A DNA stretch of 30,197 nucleotides from DATKXU01 sp035528905. GTDB lineage: Bacteria > Armatimonadota > UBA5829 > DTJY01. Shown here piece by piece: positions 1 through 7,946 of this stretch. The position numbers and the translations under genes are program-made. Positions within the stretch are counted from its first letter, which is position 1. Every line of letters begins with the position of its first letter. The DNA lies in NCBI GenBank assembly GCA_035528905.1, contig DATKXU010000028.1, forward strand, positions 1 through 30,197, given 5' to 3'. The notes under the pieces were generated by a model. It saw only the letters and a list, made by a program, of their open reading frames with translations. It did no database searches and had not been told where the DNA came from.

Positions 1-89
1 CACAGACTCCCCCGCGCGCACGCCCTGCACCAGGATCGTCCGTCATCCAGGCAAACCCGTCGGCGCAACCAGAATCGCCTGAGACGGGA

Positions 90-125
90 GGGGACATAAT
101 CCCTTTGCACTTAAGGGGACACTTT
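90..125. repeat. short GGGGACA direct-repeat motif in left intergenic region
   Basis: Two copies of GGGGACA (90-96 and 115-121) lie 25 nt apart in the gene-free first 190 bases. They resemble, from memory, the GGGGACA-rich ends often seen beside IS200-like/REP-associated transposases, but no transposase is present in the window. A short hairpin CCGGC-ACAA-GCCGG (167-180) lies just past the end of the ABC permease, without a T-run. Nothing else is recognisable in 1-190. Confidence 0.3.
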
Positions 126-190
126 CGCGTTGCTTAAACACCTTGAAAAGCAATACCCGAAGATCCCCGGCACAAGCCGGAAGGAACCGG

Positions 191-616
191 CTACGGGGCG
201 CGGAGATAATCGGCGAGGAATCCGACCATCACCGATAGCCCGAGCGCTCCGATGAGTATTCCGAATCCAGGCGCCGATTGCCGTCCGAGCAAGGCCGCCA
301 CTCCGGTATACAGGCCCGCCTGGATCGCCAGCGTCAGCAAAGCGGCGGCCGCCCGCGACACATGCCAGAAGCTGGGCTTCAGCAGACTAGCCGGCAAAGG
401 ATCGCCCGCCTGCACAGCGCCCGGCTCAGCGGCCAGAAAGAGCGACGAGATCGGGAGAATCACGAAAAGGCCGTATGCTAACGGCAGCCGCGCTAGGCCG
501 ACAGATAGGCCGCCGACAAGCGGCAAGCAGAGCGCACACAGCAGCCTTCTCCTGCTGCGAACCAGGAGCCTCAATTCGTAGAACGAAAGAATGTAGACCT
601 TTTCTACGCTAGACAT
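191..616 (-). CDS. small ABC-2-like membrane permease subunit
   Basis: A 141-residue hydrophobic protein. It has a basic N-terminal segment (residues 15-25, rich in Arg) followed by about four predicted membrane spans near residues 25-42, 45-64, 88-108 and 115-136. It lies 38 bp downstream of an ABC ATPase on the same strand, so it is probably the membrane half of the same exporter. ABC-2 permeases usually have six spans and 230 or more residues, so this is short. It may be a reduced subunit that works as an oligomer, or a truncated one. The ATG at 616 is the first start after an in-frame TGA at 623-625, and no good ribosome-binding site precedes it. The substrate cannot be told from sequence. 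Confidence 0.6.
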   Translation of the reverse strand: MSSVEKVYILSFYELRLLVRSRRRLLCALCLPLVGGLSVGLARLPLAYGLFVILPISSLFLAAEPGAVQAGDPLPASLLKPSFWHVSRAAAALLTLAIQAGLYTGVAALLGRQSAPGFGILIGALGLSVMVGFLADYLRAP

Positions 617-654
617 TCTGCATCAGGCCAATATGTTGGAGTATCGGGAGCCCA

Positions 655-1539
655 TTACTCCGCCACTCCATGTTTCGCCAGCTCCTCCAGGACGGAATCC
701 AATCCCCGGCGGCGCAGGCGCACTGCTGCGACGCTCCCGGATATCTGCCCAAGCAGCTCACTCGGACGCGATTCCGGGCCTATCTCCACAACCAGCGAGC
801 CATCCTCTTCTCTGCCGACTATGCCCGGCCAACCCGCCTTGGGCAGACCGGCGCCCTTCGCCCTAACGGGCTTTATGACAAGAGCCTCCGGGCCCACCAT
901 GCTCCTCAGCTCGGCCGGTGTGCCGCTCGCGAGCACCCGACCTTCGTGAAGAAGGACTACGTTGTCGCACAGCTCCGCGTCCTCGGCGCACGACGTCGCC
1001 AGGACGACAGCCTTCACGCCGCGCGTTCGGATGCTCAGCAAGTGCTCCCACAATCGCGCGCGTGCGCCGAAATCAAGGCCGGCCATCGGCTCGTCGAGGA
1101 GCAGCAGGTCGGATGGCGACAGCAGCGCCCGTGCCACATCCAGCAGCTTATGGGCGCTGCCTGGAAGGGACCGGATGCAGCGGTTTCGGCGCGAATCGAG
1201 GCCGACTAGCGCGAGGGTTTCTCTGACGGCTGCATGGCGCTTGCCGCGGGGAATCTCGTAGAGGGCTGCATAAAGCCACAGGGCTTCCGCAGGCGTCAGC
1301 GCGCCGTTGAATGAGGGGGCTTGGGAGGAAATCCCGGCGAGTCTGCACGCGGATGACACGGCCCCCGAATCCGCGGCCTCGATACCGGCGAGGACTCGCA
1401 TCGCGGCGCTCTTTCCCGCGCCGGACGCGCCGAATATCCCCACGCACTCGCCTGCGTGTGCCGCGAGGGAAACCCCATCCAATGCCGTTATGCTTCCATA
1501 CCGCTTGCAGAGATTATCGGCCCTGATCAGTTCCTGCAC
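655..1539 (-). CDS. ABC transporter ATP-binding protein
   Basis: A 294-residue cytoplasmic ATPase that would power the adjacent membrane protein. Walker A is GASGAGKS at residues 37-44 and Walker B is LLLLDE at 145-150, followed by the D-loop region AGLD. The ABC signature, normally LSGGQ, is degenerate here: LPGSAHK at about 125-131. The Q-loop lies near SSQAP (71-75). The C-terminal 70 residues are an extra domain of the kind seen in CcmA/NatA-type exporter ATPases. The start is GTG with GGAG eight bases upstream, and a promoter with a perfect -10 lies about 45 bp further up. The degenerate signature could weaken hydrolysis or mark a divergent subfamily. Confidence 0.85.
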   Translation of the reverse strand: MQELIRADNLCKRYGSITALDGVSLAAHAGECVGIFGASGAGKSAAMRVLAGIEAADSGAVSSACRLAGISSQAPSFNGALTPAEALWLYAALYEIPRGKRHAAVRETLALVGLDSRRNRCIRSLPGSAHKLLDVARALLSPSDLLLLDEPMAGLDFGARARLWEHLLSIRTRGVKAVVLATSCAEDAELCDNVVLLHEGRVLASGTPAELRSMVGPEALVIKPVRAKGAGLPKAGWPGIVGREEDGSLVVEIGPESRPSELLGQISGSVAAVRLRRRGLDSVLEELAKHGVAE

Positions 1540-1589
1540 ACCCGACGCTCCAATCCGGCCAATGCTCAGAGTCGTCCAAAATCTCCTGG

Positions 1590-1619
1590 ATTATATCACG
1601 ACGCAGCCGCGTCCAACAA
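1590..1619 (-). promoter_or_regulatory. sigma70-type promoter of the ABC exporter genes
   Basis: On the minus strand TTGTTG (1614-1619) is followed by 18 bp and a perfect TATAAT (1590-1595). Transcription would begin near 1583, giving a leader of about 44 nt before the GTG at 1539. Confidence 0.6.
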
Positions 1620-1702
1620 TCGGGGCTAAGGGGGAACGGCGAACATCCATCGGCTAGACCAGCGGCTGGCAGTTGGCATTTCGGCGGCATCAGACTAGCT
1701 AT

Positions 1703-1722
1703 GCGTGACGAGTGAGGAGTGA
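1703..1722 (+). repeat. intergenic GTGAGGAGTGA word, copy 1
   Basis: GCGTGACGAGTGAGGAGTGA here matches the minus strand of 27861-27880 at 19 of 20 positions. Both copies lie in short intergenic gaps. See the finding on shared intergenic vocabulary. Confidence 0.6.
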
Positions 1723-1743
1723 AGCCAGGGGTTTGCAGACCGC

Positions 1744-2877
1744 TTACACATGCCGCAGCATCTGCCGAAGTTCCATCACGTTCAGACCCGCGTGTAGGAG
1801 CGCTTCATCGGACGTGATCGTCTTTGCGTGGCACAGCCTCTCCAGCGCCTGGTTCATCGTGTTCATGCCGAAATGCTGGCCTTCGCGAACGGCGGCGTAC
1901 AGCTCTCCGGTGTTCATATCCTCTATCAGCTTCTTGATGGTCGGAGAGCCAGTCATTATCTCGACGGAGGGCAGTCTTCCCCGGCCGCTCGCACGACGCA
2001 CGAGCCTCTGCGACGAAATCCCCACCAGGCTTCCAGACAATTCGGTCGCTACCTGTCTCCGTTCGTCCGCCGGGAAGCTGTTGAGCATCCGATCTATAGT
2101 CGCGGCCGCTGAAGTGGTATGCAGCGTGGTGATCACCAGGTGACCGACTTCTCCTGCGGTGATCGCGACTCTCATGGTCTCCGGATCTCGCATTTCACCT
2201 ATCACTATTACATCCGGTGTTTGGCGGAGCACAGCGTGCAGTGCGTGAGCAAACGATTTCGTGTCGCTCCCGACCTCCCTCTGGTTGACTATGCTCAGCT
2301 TGTGCTGAAAGACGTGTTCTATTGGGTCCTCGATCGTGACCACGTGGCACTGCCTGGTGGCATTGATATGCTCCACCATAGCCGACACAGTGGTGGACTT
2401 GCCGCTTCCCGTGGGGCCGGTGATAATCACCAGGCCGTTGGGGTAGGATGCCCAGTCTCCGAGTACCGGCGGGAGGTTCAGCTCTTCGATTGTCAGCGGA
2501 CTGAGCGGTATTATCCTCAGCGCTGCACCGACGGTGCCACGCTGAAGGAACAGGTTGGCGCGCACCCGGGCCAAGCCATCAATGGTAAAGACGAGGTCAA
2601 TCTCCTCCATGTCTTGCAGGGCCTTGGTCTTATCGTCCACCAGTTCTTCGCCGGAGAACTTGCTCGCGCCGGCACCCATCAGGAGCAGATGGTCGCGGAT
2701 CGAGCTGTAGCAGATGCTGTGGATCAGCTCCTCGGTATCCTCTGGTGTCAGAACCTCATCGCCTACGGACTGCAGTTGCCCATCTACGCGCATGGCCGGC
2801 AGGCTGCCGGCCTTAATCAGAAGGTCGGATGCGTCCCGGGCTATCGCTACCTCGAGGAGATCGTGGATACTCTTCAT
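1744..2877 (-). CDS. pilT: PilT-like type IV pilus retraction ATPase
   Basis: A 377-residue hexameric secretion ATPase of the PilT/PilU group, which would drive pilus retraction at the inner face of the membrane. Walker A is GPTGSGKST (154-162), the Asp box TIEDPIE (181-187), Walker B VIVIGEMRD (223-231) and the His box HLVITTLHT (246-254). The N-terminal domain (about 1-135) carries an insertion of roughly 20 residues near 68-90 compared with classical PilT. The C-terminal AIRNLIRE motif of retraction ATPases is replaced by TIKKLIED (313-320). No other pilus gene is in the window, so it is an orphan, as pilT often is. The ATG has GAGG five bases upstream and its own promoter. Confidence 0.9.
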   Translation of the reverse strand: MKSIHDLLEVAIARDASDLLIKAGSLPAMRVDGQLQSVGDEVLTPEDTEELIHSICYSSIRDHLLLMGAGASKFSGEELVDDKTKALQDMEEIDLVFTIDGLARVRANLFLQRGTVGAALRIIPLSPLTIEELNLPPVLGDWASYPNGLVIITGPTGSGKSTTVSAMVEHINATRQCHVVTIEDPIEHVFQHKLSIVNQREVGSDTKSFAHALHAVLRQTPDVIVIGEMRDPETMRVAITAGEVGHLVITTLHTTSAAATIDRMLNSFPADERRQVATELSGSLVGISSQRLVRRASGRGRLPSVEIMTGSPTIKKLIEDMNTGELYAAVREGQHFGMNTMNQALERLCHAKTITSDEALLHAGLNVMELRQMLRHV

Positions 2878-3203
2878 CCTTGCCTCAGAATGCTTCTGGC
2901 ATTGTGTCTTCAGCGGCCATGAGTTCTGTCAATTATACTACGAAACCGTCGAGTTACGCAACGTCTGGGATTTTCTTAATCTCGGCACAAGCGGAATCGC
3001 TCTCCAAGGGCAGCACGGACATCTGCTTCAGGAGACTGGTGATGGAGGAGGTCAGATACGATTGCGAGGGCCGCTGCGGTACAGGCGAAGCACCAAATCC
3101 GCATCGCCGAAAAGCGACTGGGAAGTCGTCCGCCGGCAAAGCGCGGCAAGTCTTCGCCCTTCCCGGAGGGTTCGGCCGATCCGCGGCTAGTACCGTAGAT
3201 GAC
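2878..3203. other. gap between pilT and yuzA; only the pilT promoter recognised
   Basis: A 326-base interval. Apart from the pilT promoter (2932-2961) no coding frame with protein-like composition, no clear hairpin with a T-run and no RNA gene could be recognised. The short frames crossing it lack ribosome-binding sites. Confidence 0.4.
2932..2961 (-). promoter_or_regulatory. sigma70-type promoter of pilT
   Basis: On the minus strand TTGCGT (2956-2961), an 18-bp spacer and a perfect TATAAT (2932-2937). The start of transcription would be near 2925, leaving about 48 nt before the pilT ATG. A TTGACA hexamer at 2927-2932 overlaps the -10 but has no matching -10 of its own. Confidence 0.6.
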
Positions 3204-3425
3204 TTAGTATGCGGGAGGTGATCCGGCAGCACACGGTATCACTCTGCCGAGCAGGAATATCGTGTAAAGGCCAGCGATTCCCACGAGCGCGTAGACGATT
3301 CTCGATAGCGCGCTCTTGTCACCAAAGATGGCCGAGACGAGATTGAAGTTGAAGAACCCCACCAGTCCCCAGTTGAGTGCGCCGATGACGACGAGGATCA
3401 AGGTGATTCCGATCAGTACCTCCAT
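3204..3425 (-). CDS. yuzA: DUF378/YuzA-family small membrane protein
   Basis: A 73-residue integral membrane protein of unknown function. The pattern ALNWGLVGFF near residues 16-25, then an FG motif, SRIVYALVG and AGLY, is the hallmark of the DUF378 (YuzA) family. Two membrane spans are evident at about 4-26 and 41-63. The ATG has AAGGAG nine bases upstream (3435-3440). A perfect TATAAT lies on the minus strand at 3516-3521, but with no good -35, so it is only a weak promoter candidate. The family is widespread in soil and sediment bacteria, usually as a stand-alone gene as here. Confidence 0.85.
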   Translation of the reverse strand: MEVLIGITLILVVIGALNWGLVGFFNFNLVSAIFGDKSALSRIVYALVGIAGLYTIFLLGRVIPCAAGSPPAY

Positions 3426-3530
3426 CTCCTAACACTCCTTCCCGTTTCAAATCCGGCACAATGTATTTGCCCGCGATTGCGAAGTGCGAAACTTCGAGTC
3501 TGCGAGGCCCGGACGATTATAGACGAAGAC

Positions 3531-3552
3531 AGTAGACCATAGACTGTAGACC
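3531..3552. repeat. intergenic TAGACC repeat, 14-bp period
   Basis: TAGACC occurs at 3533-3538 and 3547-3552 in a run built from permuted AGTAGACC/ATAGACTG words, 14 bp apart. The surrounding 3426-3614 gap contains no gene. Its style resembles the runs at 27822-27880 and 29220-29256. Confidence 0.45.
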
Positions 3553-3614
3553 GCAGGCAGAGAGGGCAGCAGCACCCTGCTGTGACGTCAGGGGAGGTTC
3601 TCGTGGGGGACAGC

Positions 3615-5405
3615 TTATCTTCTCACCAAGACTGCCTGGCCGGAGGTGGCCGCCTGGATCATGGCGATGCCGGCACGCTCGAGCTCTTCGCCGCGAGATG
3701 CGTCAGGATCGTCAACGACGATGCGCCAGACGCCAGCCTCTGTGCGGGAACCTCGCGCGAAGATGAACGCCCGCTCACGCCCGTCCTCCAGAATGACACG
3801 CCATCCGCCCGACTCATCGCCCGTCCGCTGAGCTACCTCGCCAGTCCCTTCGTAATTGGCAAATCGGTATGCGTGGAACTTGCCGGACAGGCCGGGCCAG
3901 ATCGTCTTCGCGAAATATTCTTCCATGCGGGCCTTGATCTCGCCATGCGGGAACGCAGCTCCTTCGATGCGGAGCATCCGGTTGTAATGGACCGGCATGC
4001 CCGACAGGAGTTCCGGGAGGCGAAGCACATCACCGCCGACTACCCGTCTGTGGTTCCGGCGCAGCACGCGTATCCACTGGCTTGCGAGCGCCCGCTGCTC
4101 GTCTGCCAGCGCCGCGCAGAGAGCTGTCTCCAGCCCATCACGGCACGTGGCCTGCCCGAAGACGGTTCCGCCGTTTGCGCCTTCCACGCCGACGGGTACC
4201 TCGTATCTCTCCCTCCGAAGCTGGCTCATCTTGGTAACAACGTTGATCTCGCCGGTCTCGACCATGAAGACATTCGCACCAAAGAACGCGGCAACCTTCT
4301 CGCACGAGCCGGAGGTGGCGTCCGAAATCACGATCGCCAGACTCTCAGCAGGCCCTGGTGCGGAAATCTCCCAGTGGGCGAGGGCTAGAGCGACGTTCAT
4401 AGTGGCAACCGTCTGAGGGTGGATGATAGCAGAATCGTCGAGGCCTGGAAGCACGATGTTGCCCCGGTCGGCGTCGTAGTCGAAGGCGATTCCGAATCTT
4501 GCGCCCGCACTCAGAACAGCCCGCGAGACTCTTAGGAGCATATGTCCGCCGCTCGCGGGGTCCACGCCGTCTGTATCAATAGGATGCTCCGGACACCCGA
4601 GTTGGGCGTTAACCTCAATCGCCCGGACGCCGAAATGTTCGAGGACTCTGGCGCCGATTCCGCAAGCAGAGCCTCCATTTGGGTCCAGCAAGGCCGGGCC
4701 AAGGACAAGCGGCTTCAGACAATGGGGCTGAACGCCCCACTCTGCGCCGAGAAAGTCCAGGTAAGCACGCTCGGCCTTCACGCGGTGCCGATGGTCCTCC
4801 CCTGCTCCCAGCGCCCGCCTGAGGGCCTTGTCGTCTATCCTGCGGAAGCACGCGGCAAACTCGGCAGCGTCGCCTTGGGATATGGAGCGAACGCTCCGCA
4901 CGACGGCGCTCATGGCCGATGCAGAGAGCAGCGCGCCAGGCGGAGCCTCATCTGGATCCGGCGAAGCGGCCAACTGCACCCCGGTGAGAAACTTGAAGCC
5001 GTTATCGGTCAGGGGATTGTGGCTGGCGGTAATCATCACGCCGCCGGACGCTTTCAGGGCACGGACGGCGGTCTCCAGCACTGGTGTAGTGATTATGCCC
5101 AGATCGCAGATGCGAACCCGGCATTTCACGCACTCCGCCCCGGCCAGGAACCCTCTTGTGAGGTCAGACGCCACAGCCTCTCCGGTCGGCCTTGGGTCCC
5201 GCCCGACGAGCAGCACGCCTCTTGGCAGGCCGGAGAGCACTTGCCGCGCGTATGCAAATCCGTAGGTCTGCGCAAGGGCCGAGTGTCCTGCCGAAATACC
5301 TGGGCCGCTTCCAAAGCAGGTTCTGACACCGGAAAACGACTGCACCAACGCCGGACCGGCGAGCGCCTCCCTCAGCAATTCAATTATGGAGTCATGAGAG
5401 CGCAT
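3615..5405 (-). CDS. phosphohexomutase (phosphoglucomutase/phosphomannomutase superfamily)
   Basis: An alpha-D-phosphohexomutase, interconverting hexose 1- and 6-phosphates in the cytoplasm. All four family loops are visible (numbered from the upstream TTG): the phosphoserine loop TASHNP (131-136, Ser133 phosphorylated), the metal loop DYDADR (314-319), the sugar loop GVEGANGG (411-418) and the C-terminal phosphate loop RGSRTEAG (557-564). The sugar loop differs from the usual GEMSGH, so the hexose cannot be assigned. At about 600 residues it is longer than typical bacterial 450-residue PMM/PGM enzymes. Two starts are possible: TTG at 5420 or ATG at 5405, neither with a strong ribosome-binding site; the ATG is chosen. 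It would link glucose/galactose 1-phosphate from the galK/galT operon to glycolysis. Confidence 0.85.
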   Translation of the reverse strand: MRSHDSIIELLREALAGPALVQSFSGVRTCFGSGPGISAGHSALAQTYGFAYARQVLSGLPRGVLLVGRDPRPTGEAVASDLTRGFLAGAECVKCRVRICDLGIITTPVLETAVRALKASGGVMITASHNPLTDNGFKFLTGVQLAASPDPDEAPPGALLSASAMSAVVRSVRSISQGDAAEFAACFRRIDDKALRRALGAGEDHRHRVKAERAYLDFLGAEWGVQPHCLKPLVLGPALLDPNGGSACGIGARVLEHFGVRAIEVNAQLGCPEHPIDTDGVDPASGGHMLLRVSRAVLSAGARFGIAFDYDADRGNIVLPGLDDSAIIHPQTVATMNVALALAHWEISAPGPAESLAIVISDATSGSCEKVAAFFGANVFMVETGEINVVTKMSQLRRERYEVPVGVEGANGGTVFGQATCRDGLETALCAALADEQRALASQWIRVLRRNHRRVVGGDVLRLPELLSGMPVHYNRMLRIEGAAFPHGEIKARMEEYFAKTIWPGLSGKFHAYRFANYEGTGEVAQRTGDESGGWRVILEDGRERAFIFARGSRTEAGVWRIVVDDPDASRGEELERAGIAMIQAATSGQAVLVRR

Positions 5406-5544
5406 CAGATTCCAACCCAAGACAGTTTAGCGGAAATCTCGGAGTAAGTCCAGATGGACGCCGCCGCGCAAAATATCGCATGAGAAAAAGAGCGACGGAC
5501 AGCTCATCGTCTTCAGCAGCTAAGTGAGGAAACGAATCTTCCGC
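5406..5544. other. divergent gap upstream of the phosphohexomutase
   Basis: No convincing promoter for the leftward gene was found. A small dyad GTCCA-TC-TGGAC lies near 5448-5459. No coding signal was seen on either strand. Confidence 0.3.
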
Positions 5545-5573
5545 TTGACAACGCTAACCGTGTCTGGTAGAAT
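5545..5573 (+). promoter_or_regulatory. consensus sigma70 promoter of the LuxR-type gene
   Basis: Perfect TTGACA (5545-5550), a 17-bp spacer and TAGAAT (5568-5573, five of six consensus). Transcription should start near 5580, leaving a leader of about 275 nt before the ATG at 5857. No other plus-strand gene intervenes. Confidence 0.75.
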
Positions 5574-5761
5574 GGCCTCGAGGGAGCACATACTGAGAGC
5601 GTACAAACCCCGAACCGCATCGGAGGATTGCCCCCTAGTGGGAAACGCCATCCTCGGAAAGCTGACTCCACTCACGTTTACCGATTGTCTGAACTGGGTA
5701 CAAGCTTGTAAGCGAACCCATCTGAGCAACTAGCAGCCCAGTCACGAAGAGCATGGCTCAT

Positions 5762-5783
5762 GGCAGAAGCGTTGCGCTTCGCC
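5762..5783 (+). other. stem-loop in the LuxR-gene leader
   Basis: GAAGCG (5766-5771) and CGCTTC (5775-5780) form a six-bp stem around a TTG loop, extended by GGC/GCC across a bulged A65. It lies about 75 nt before the start codon and has no T-run after it, so it is not a simple terminator. Confidence 0.5.
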
Positions 5784-5856
5784 AGACGAGCAGAGGGCAC
5801 TGCAACAGCCTGTCCGCGTGACGCTTTGAGAGCGAACGCGGAAAGGAGGGCTCTCT

Positions 5857-6114
5857 ATGGCCACGACGCTGCCGGTCATCAACTCCGGGAAGAGCGACGT
5901 CGCGCTCACTGACCGAGAGGTGGAGGTCCTCAGCCTAGTCCTCGAGGGCAAATCAAGCAAAGAGGTCGCCCAGACGTTGTTTCTCAGCAAGCGGACTATA
6001 GACTTCCACCTGGCGAGAATCTACGAGAAGCTGAACGTCTCCAATCGTGTCCAGGCAATCCGCAGAGCCGCAGAACTGGGACTGGTTGCCGCAATCGCGC
6101 AGACACTATCGTAG
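5857..6114 (+). CDS. stand-alone LuxR/GerE-type helix-turn-helix regulator
   Basis: An 85-residue protein that is almost entirely a LuxR C-terminal DNA-binding domain (residues 17-80). The family signature is clear: LTDREVEVL (17-25), then SKEVAQTLFLSKRTIDFHL (34-52), with the recognition helix at about 44-58. No receiver, autoinducer or sensor domain is attached, so it is a solo effector of the GerE size class. The ATG has AAAGGAGG seven bases upstream (5842-5849), a strong ribosome-binding site. Neighbouring genes are on the opposite strand, so it is transcribed alone. Targets are unknown. Confidence 0.9.
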   Translation: MATTLPVINSGKSDVALTDREVEVLSLVLEGKSSKEVAQTLFLSKRTIDFHLARIYEKLNVSNRVQAIRRAAELGLVAAIAQTLS

Positions 6115-6211
6115 CTCGGCGGTGTCGCGCGCACCCAGGCAGGCACAGTGGCGACTGTAGAGCCGCTAGCAACGGCATGTTCTCACGCATCTGCCAGCGC
6201 GTGCCGACCTA

Positions 6212-6514
6212 TCATCCCTTCCAGACCTCCTTCACGTGTCCGTCCGCGTAGAGCACGATCTTCCAGGCATAGCCGACGTCAATTATGCCGATCTCTGTTT
6301 CCGACGGGCTCAAAACGTCGCCCATATTCGTCTGAGGGAAGTATTGGAACGCATTCTGCTGAGTGCCCGGCCGGAAGAAAACGTTCTGGTCCCCGATGTA
6401 AGGCTTGAGCGCCTCCATGAGCTTATCCTCCGGTGTGAACTGGCCTCGCGAGTCAATCGCATACATGTGCATTGCGTTGCCGATCTGCTTGGCATTGGCT
6501 AACAGGATTCCCTT
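6212..6514 (-). pseudogene. prepilin-like (H-x9-DG type) C-terminal segment, cut off by an in-frame stop
   Basis: About 100 codons in exactly the same frame as the upstream propeller gene and separated from it only by the TAA at 6515-6517. The text begins KGILLANAKQIGNAMHMYAI, the conserved SNxKQIGxAMxMY helix of DUF1559/prepilin-like proteins, and ends with VLYADGHVKEVWKG, the usual ADGHV close of that family. The first ATG (6470-6472) lies inside that helix and has no ribosome-binding site, so independent translation is doubtful. Most simply it is the C-terminal domain of the propeller gene, lost by a nonsense mutation (CAA to TAA would restore Gln). A separately started small gene remains possible. 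Confidence 0.6.
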
Positions 6515-7783
6515 TTACTCTTCCTCCGTCAGTGGCATGCCTGCCGCCACCTTCTCAGAGGCTGACGGGGCTCTTCGCGCAAGCTCGGCCACGTATGCCC
6601 GACCCCGCCATATATAGGCCATCTTCATGGAATCGGTGGACCAGGTCGGCAGCAGACCTTCGCCTGATTCGTCCGAATCGAGCGCCACACACATGTGGTT
6701 CAGCTTATGGGTCTCGGGAGTCGCCAGCCAGAGAGTATTCAGGGTCTTGCTCCTCTTGCCGGTTTCATCGCGGATAGACCCCTGCCGGCGGTAGAGGAAT
6801 ATCCGGCTGTTCGGCGCCCAGCACAGGAAGCCCAGCCTGGATCCCTTGGCGATATTCACTACCTCACCCGTCAGACAGTTCTCGATGGCGATAGTCCCTT
6901 CCGGCGCTTTGGTAGCGAGCCGAAAAGATCTATCCGGCGATCTCCGACGAGGGCGATAGTCCTCAATGACCACGCGGTCCGACTGTCCATCGAGGCTGAT
7001 CGCCCTCAGTTGTGTTCCCTCTTCGCGGTATGCCCTATACAGCACGGACTCGTCCTTAACGCCCCATCCGTCTACCTCCACGCCAGCGGGCTCTCCTACC
7101 TGCGGCAAAAGGGTTTGCACCGAGCCAAAGAGCAAATCGAAGACCAGTATATAGGGCCTTTGCCTCTCCCCGCGCGGGTCAACCGGGTTAAACGCTGCAG
7201 CAAACTTCCGAGAACCCCTGCTCCAGCAGAAGGCGCCTGTGGAGCGGATGTCTTTCGGAAGCGGAAAGGAGGCGCACTTAGAGCCCGAGGCTTTGTAGAC
7301 CACCGCCAAGTCCTCTTCCACACCCCTGTGATCTGCGCCACTGCTCGGCGGAGGGATCTTGATGTGAATAACCGGAGATGCCAAGAGCTTGCCATCGGGG
7401 GACCAGGCCACTTGCCAATCTGCTAAGACCCATGCCTCGTCGCCGGGTTTAGGACTCTCTTCCATCGCGGCGGCTATCTGCTCATACTGCCAACCATCCA
7501 GCAGTATGGCCGAGCGCCCTCCCGTCGAGGGGATCACGCACAGCCTCACCATCTCGGACTTTTCCGGCTCGCGCACTGTTACGTATGCTACATACCTGCC
7601 ATTCGGCGAAATCCAGGCGCCGAATACCCAGCCGTCGGTCCGGAAAGTAACCTACCTGTTCTCCGCCAGCTCCAGAACCTGGCCGCCGCAGACCATGGCG
7701 TGAATGTCAAGCTCACCTGCCAGTACCCGGTTGCCCGATACCGCGCAGGCGCAGAGTGCTAAGAGAAGTATCCGTACCAACAT
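6515..7783 (-). pseudogene. secreted TolB/WD40-like beta-propeller protein with in-frame TAG
   Basis: The natural start is ATG at 7781-7783, with GGGAGGT seven bases upstream (7791-7797), followed by a clear signal peptide (MLVRILLLALCACAVSG, then AxAGE). After 43 codons the frame meets TAG at 7652-7654 and then continues unbroken for 378 codons to TAA at 6515. The first residues after the TAG, ending GAWISPNGRYVAYVTV, are the typical start of a TolB-like blade, so the reading frame is the authentic one. Further blades show AWSPDGKLLASP, FCWSRGSRKFAAA, LCWAPNSRIFLY and TWSTDSMKMAYI. The remaining open frame from GTG 7576 lacks the signal peptide and first strands. A decaying gene, stop readthrough or an assembly error would each explain this. 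Confidence 0.7.
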
Positions 7784-7946
7784 ATTGCACACCTCCCATA
7801 AGTTGCCTCTGTCCGGCGCAAGCCGTCACGACTGTAAGACGAGGTTAGTGGCAGAAAGGTTGCACTCGCGCAAGGGACAGCTTGAAATGATGAGATAGGC
7901 GACGCTAACCGAGCCAGGCCAGCCTTTCGCGGAGGAGAGGCCCGTG

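Noticed and set aside
2954..3232. A 92-codon minus-strand frame between pilT and the yuzA-like gene
   Set aside because: It overlaps the end of the yuzA-like gene and has low-complexity Pro/Arg/Ser composition without a start signal.
5524..5733. A 69-codon plus-strand frame in the LuxR-gene leader
   Set aside because: It begins upstream of the promoter's transcription start, and its internal ATG lies within the -10, so the mRNA could not encode it. Composition is not protein-like.
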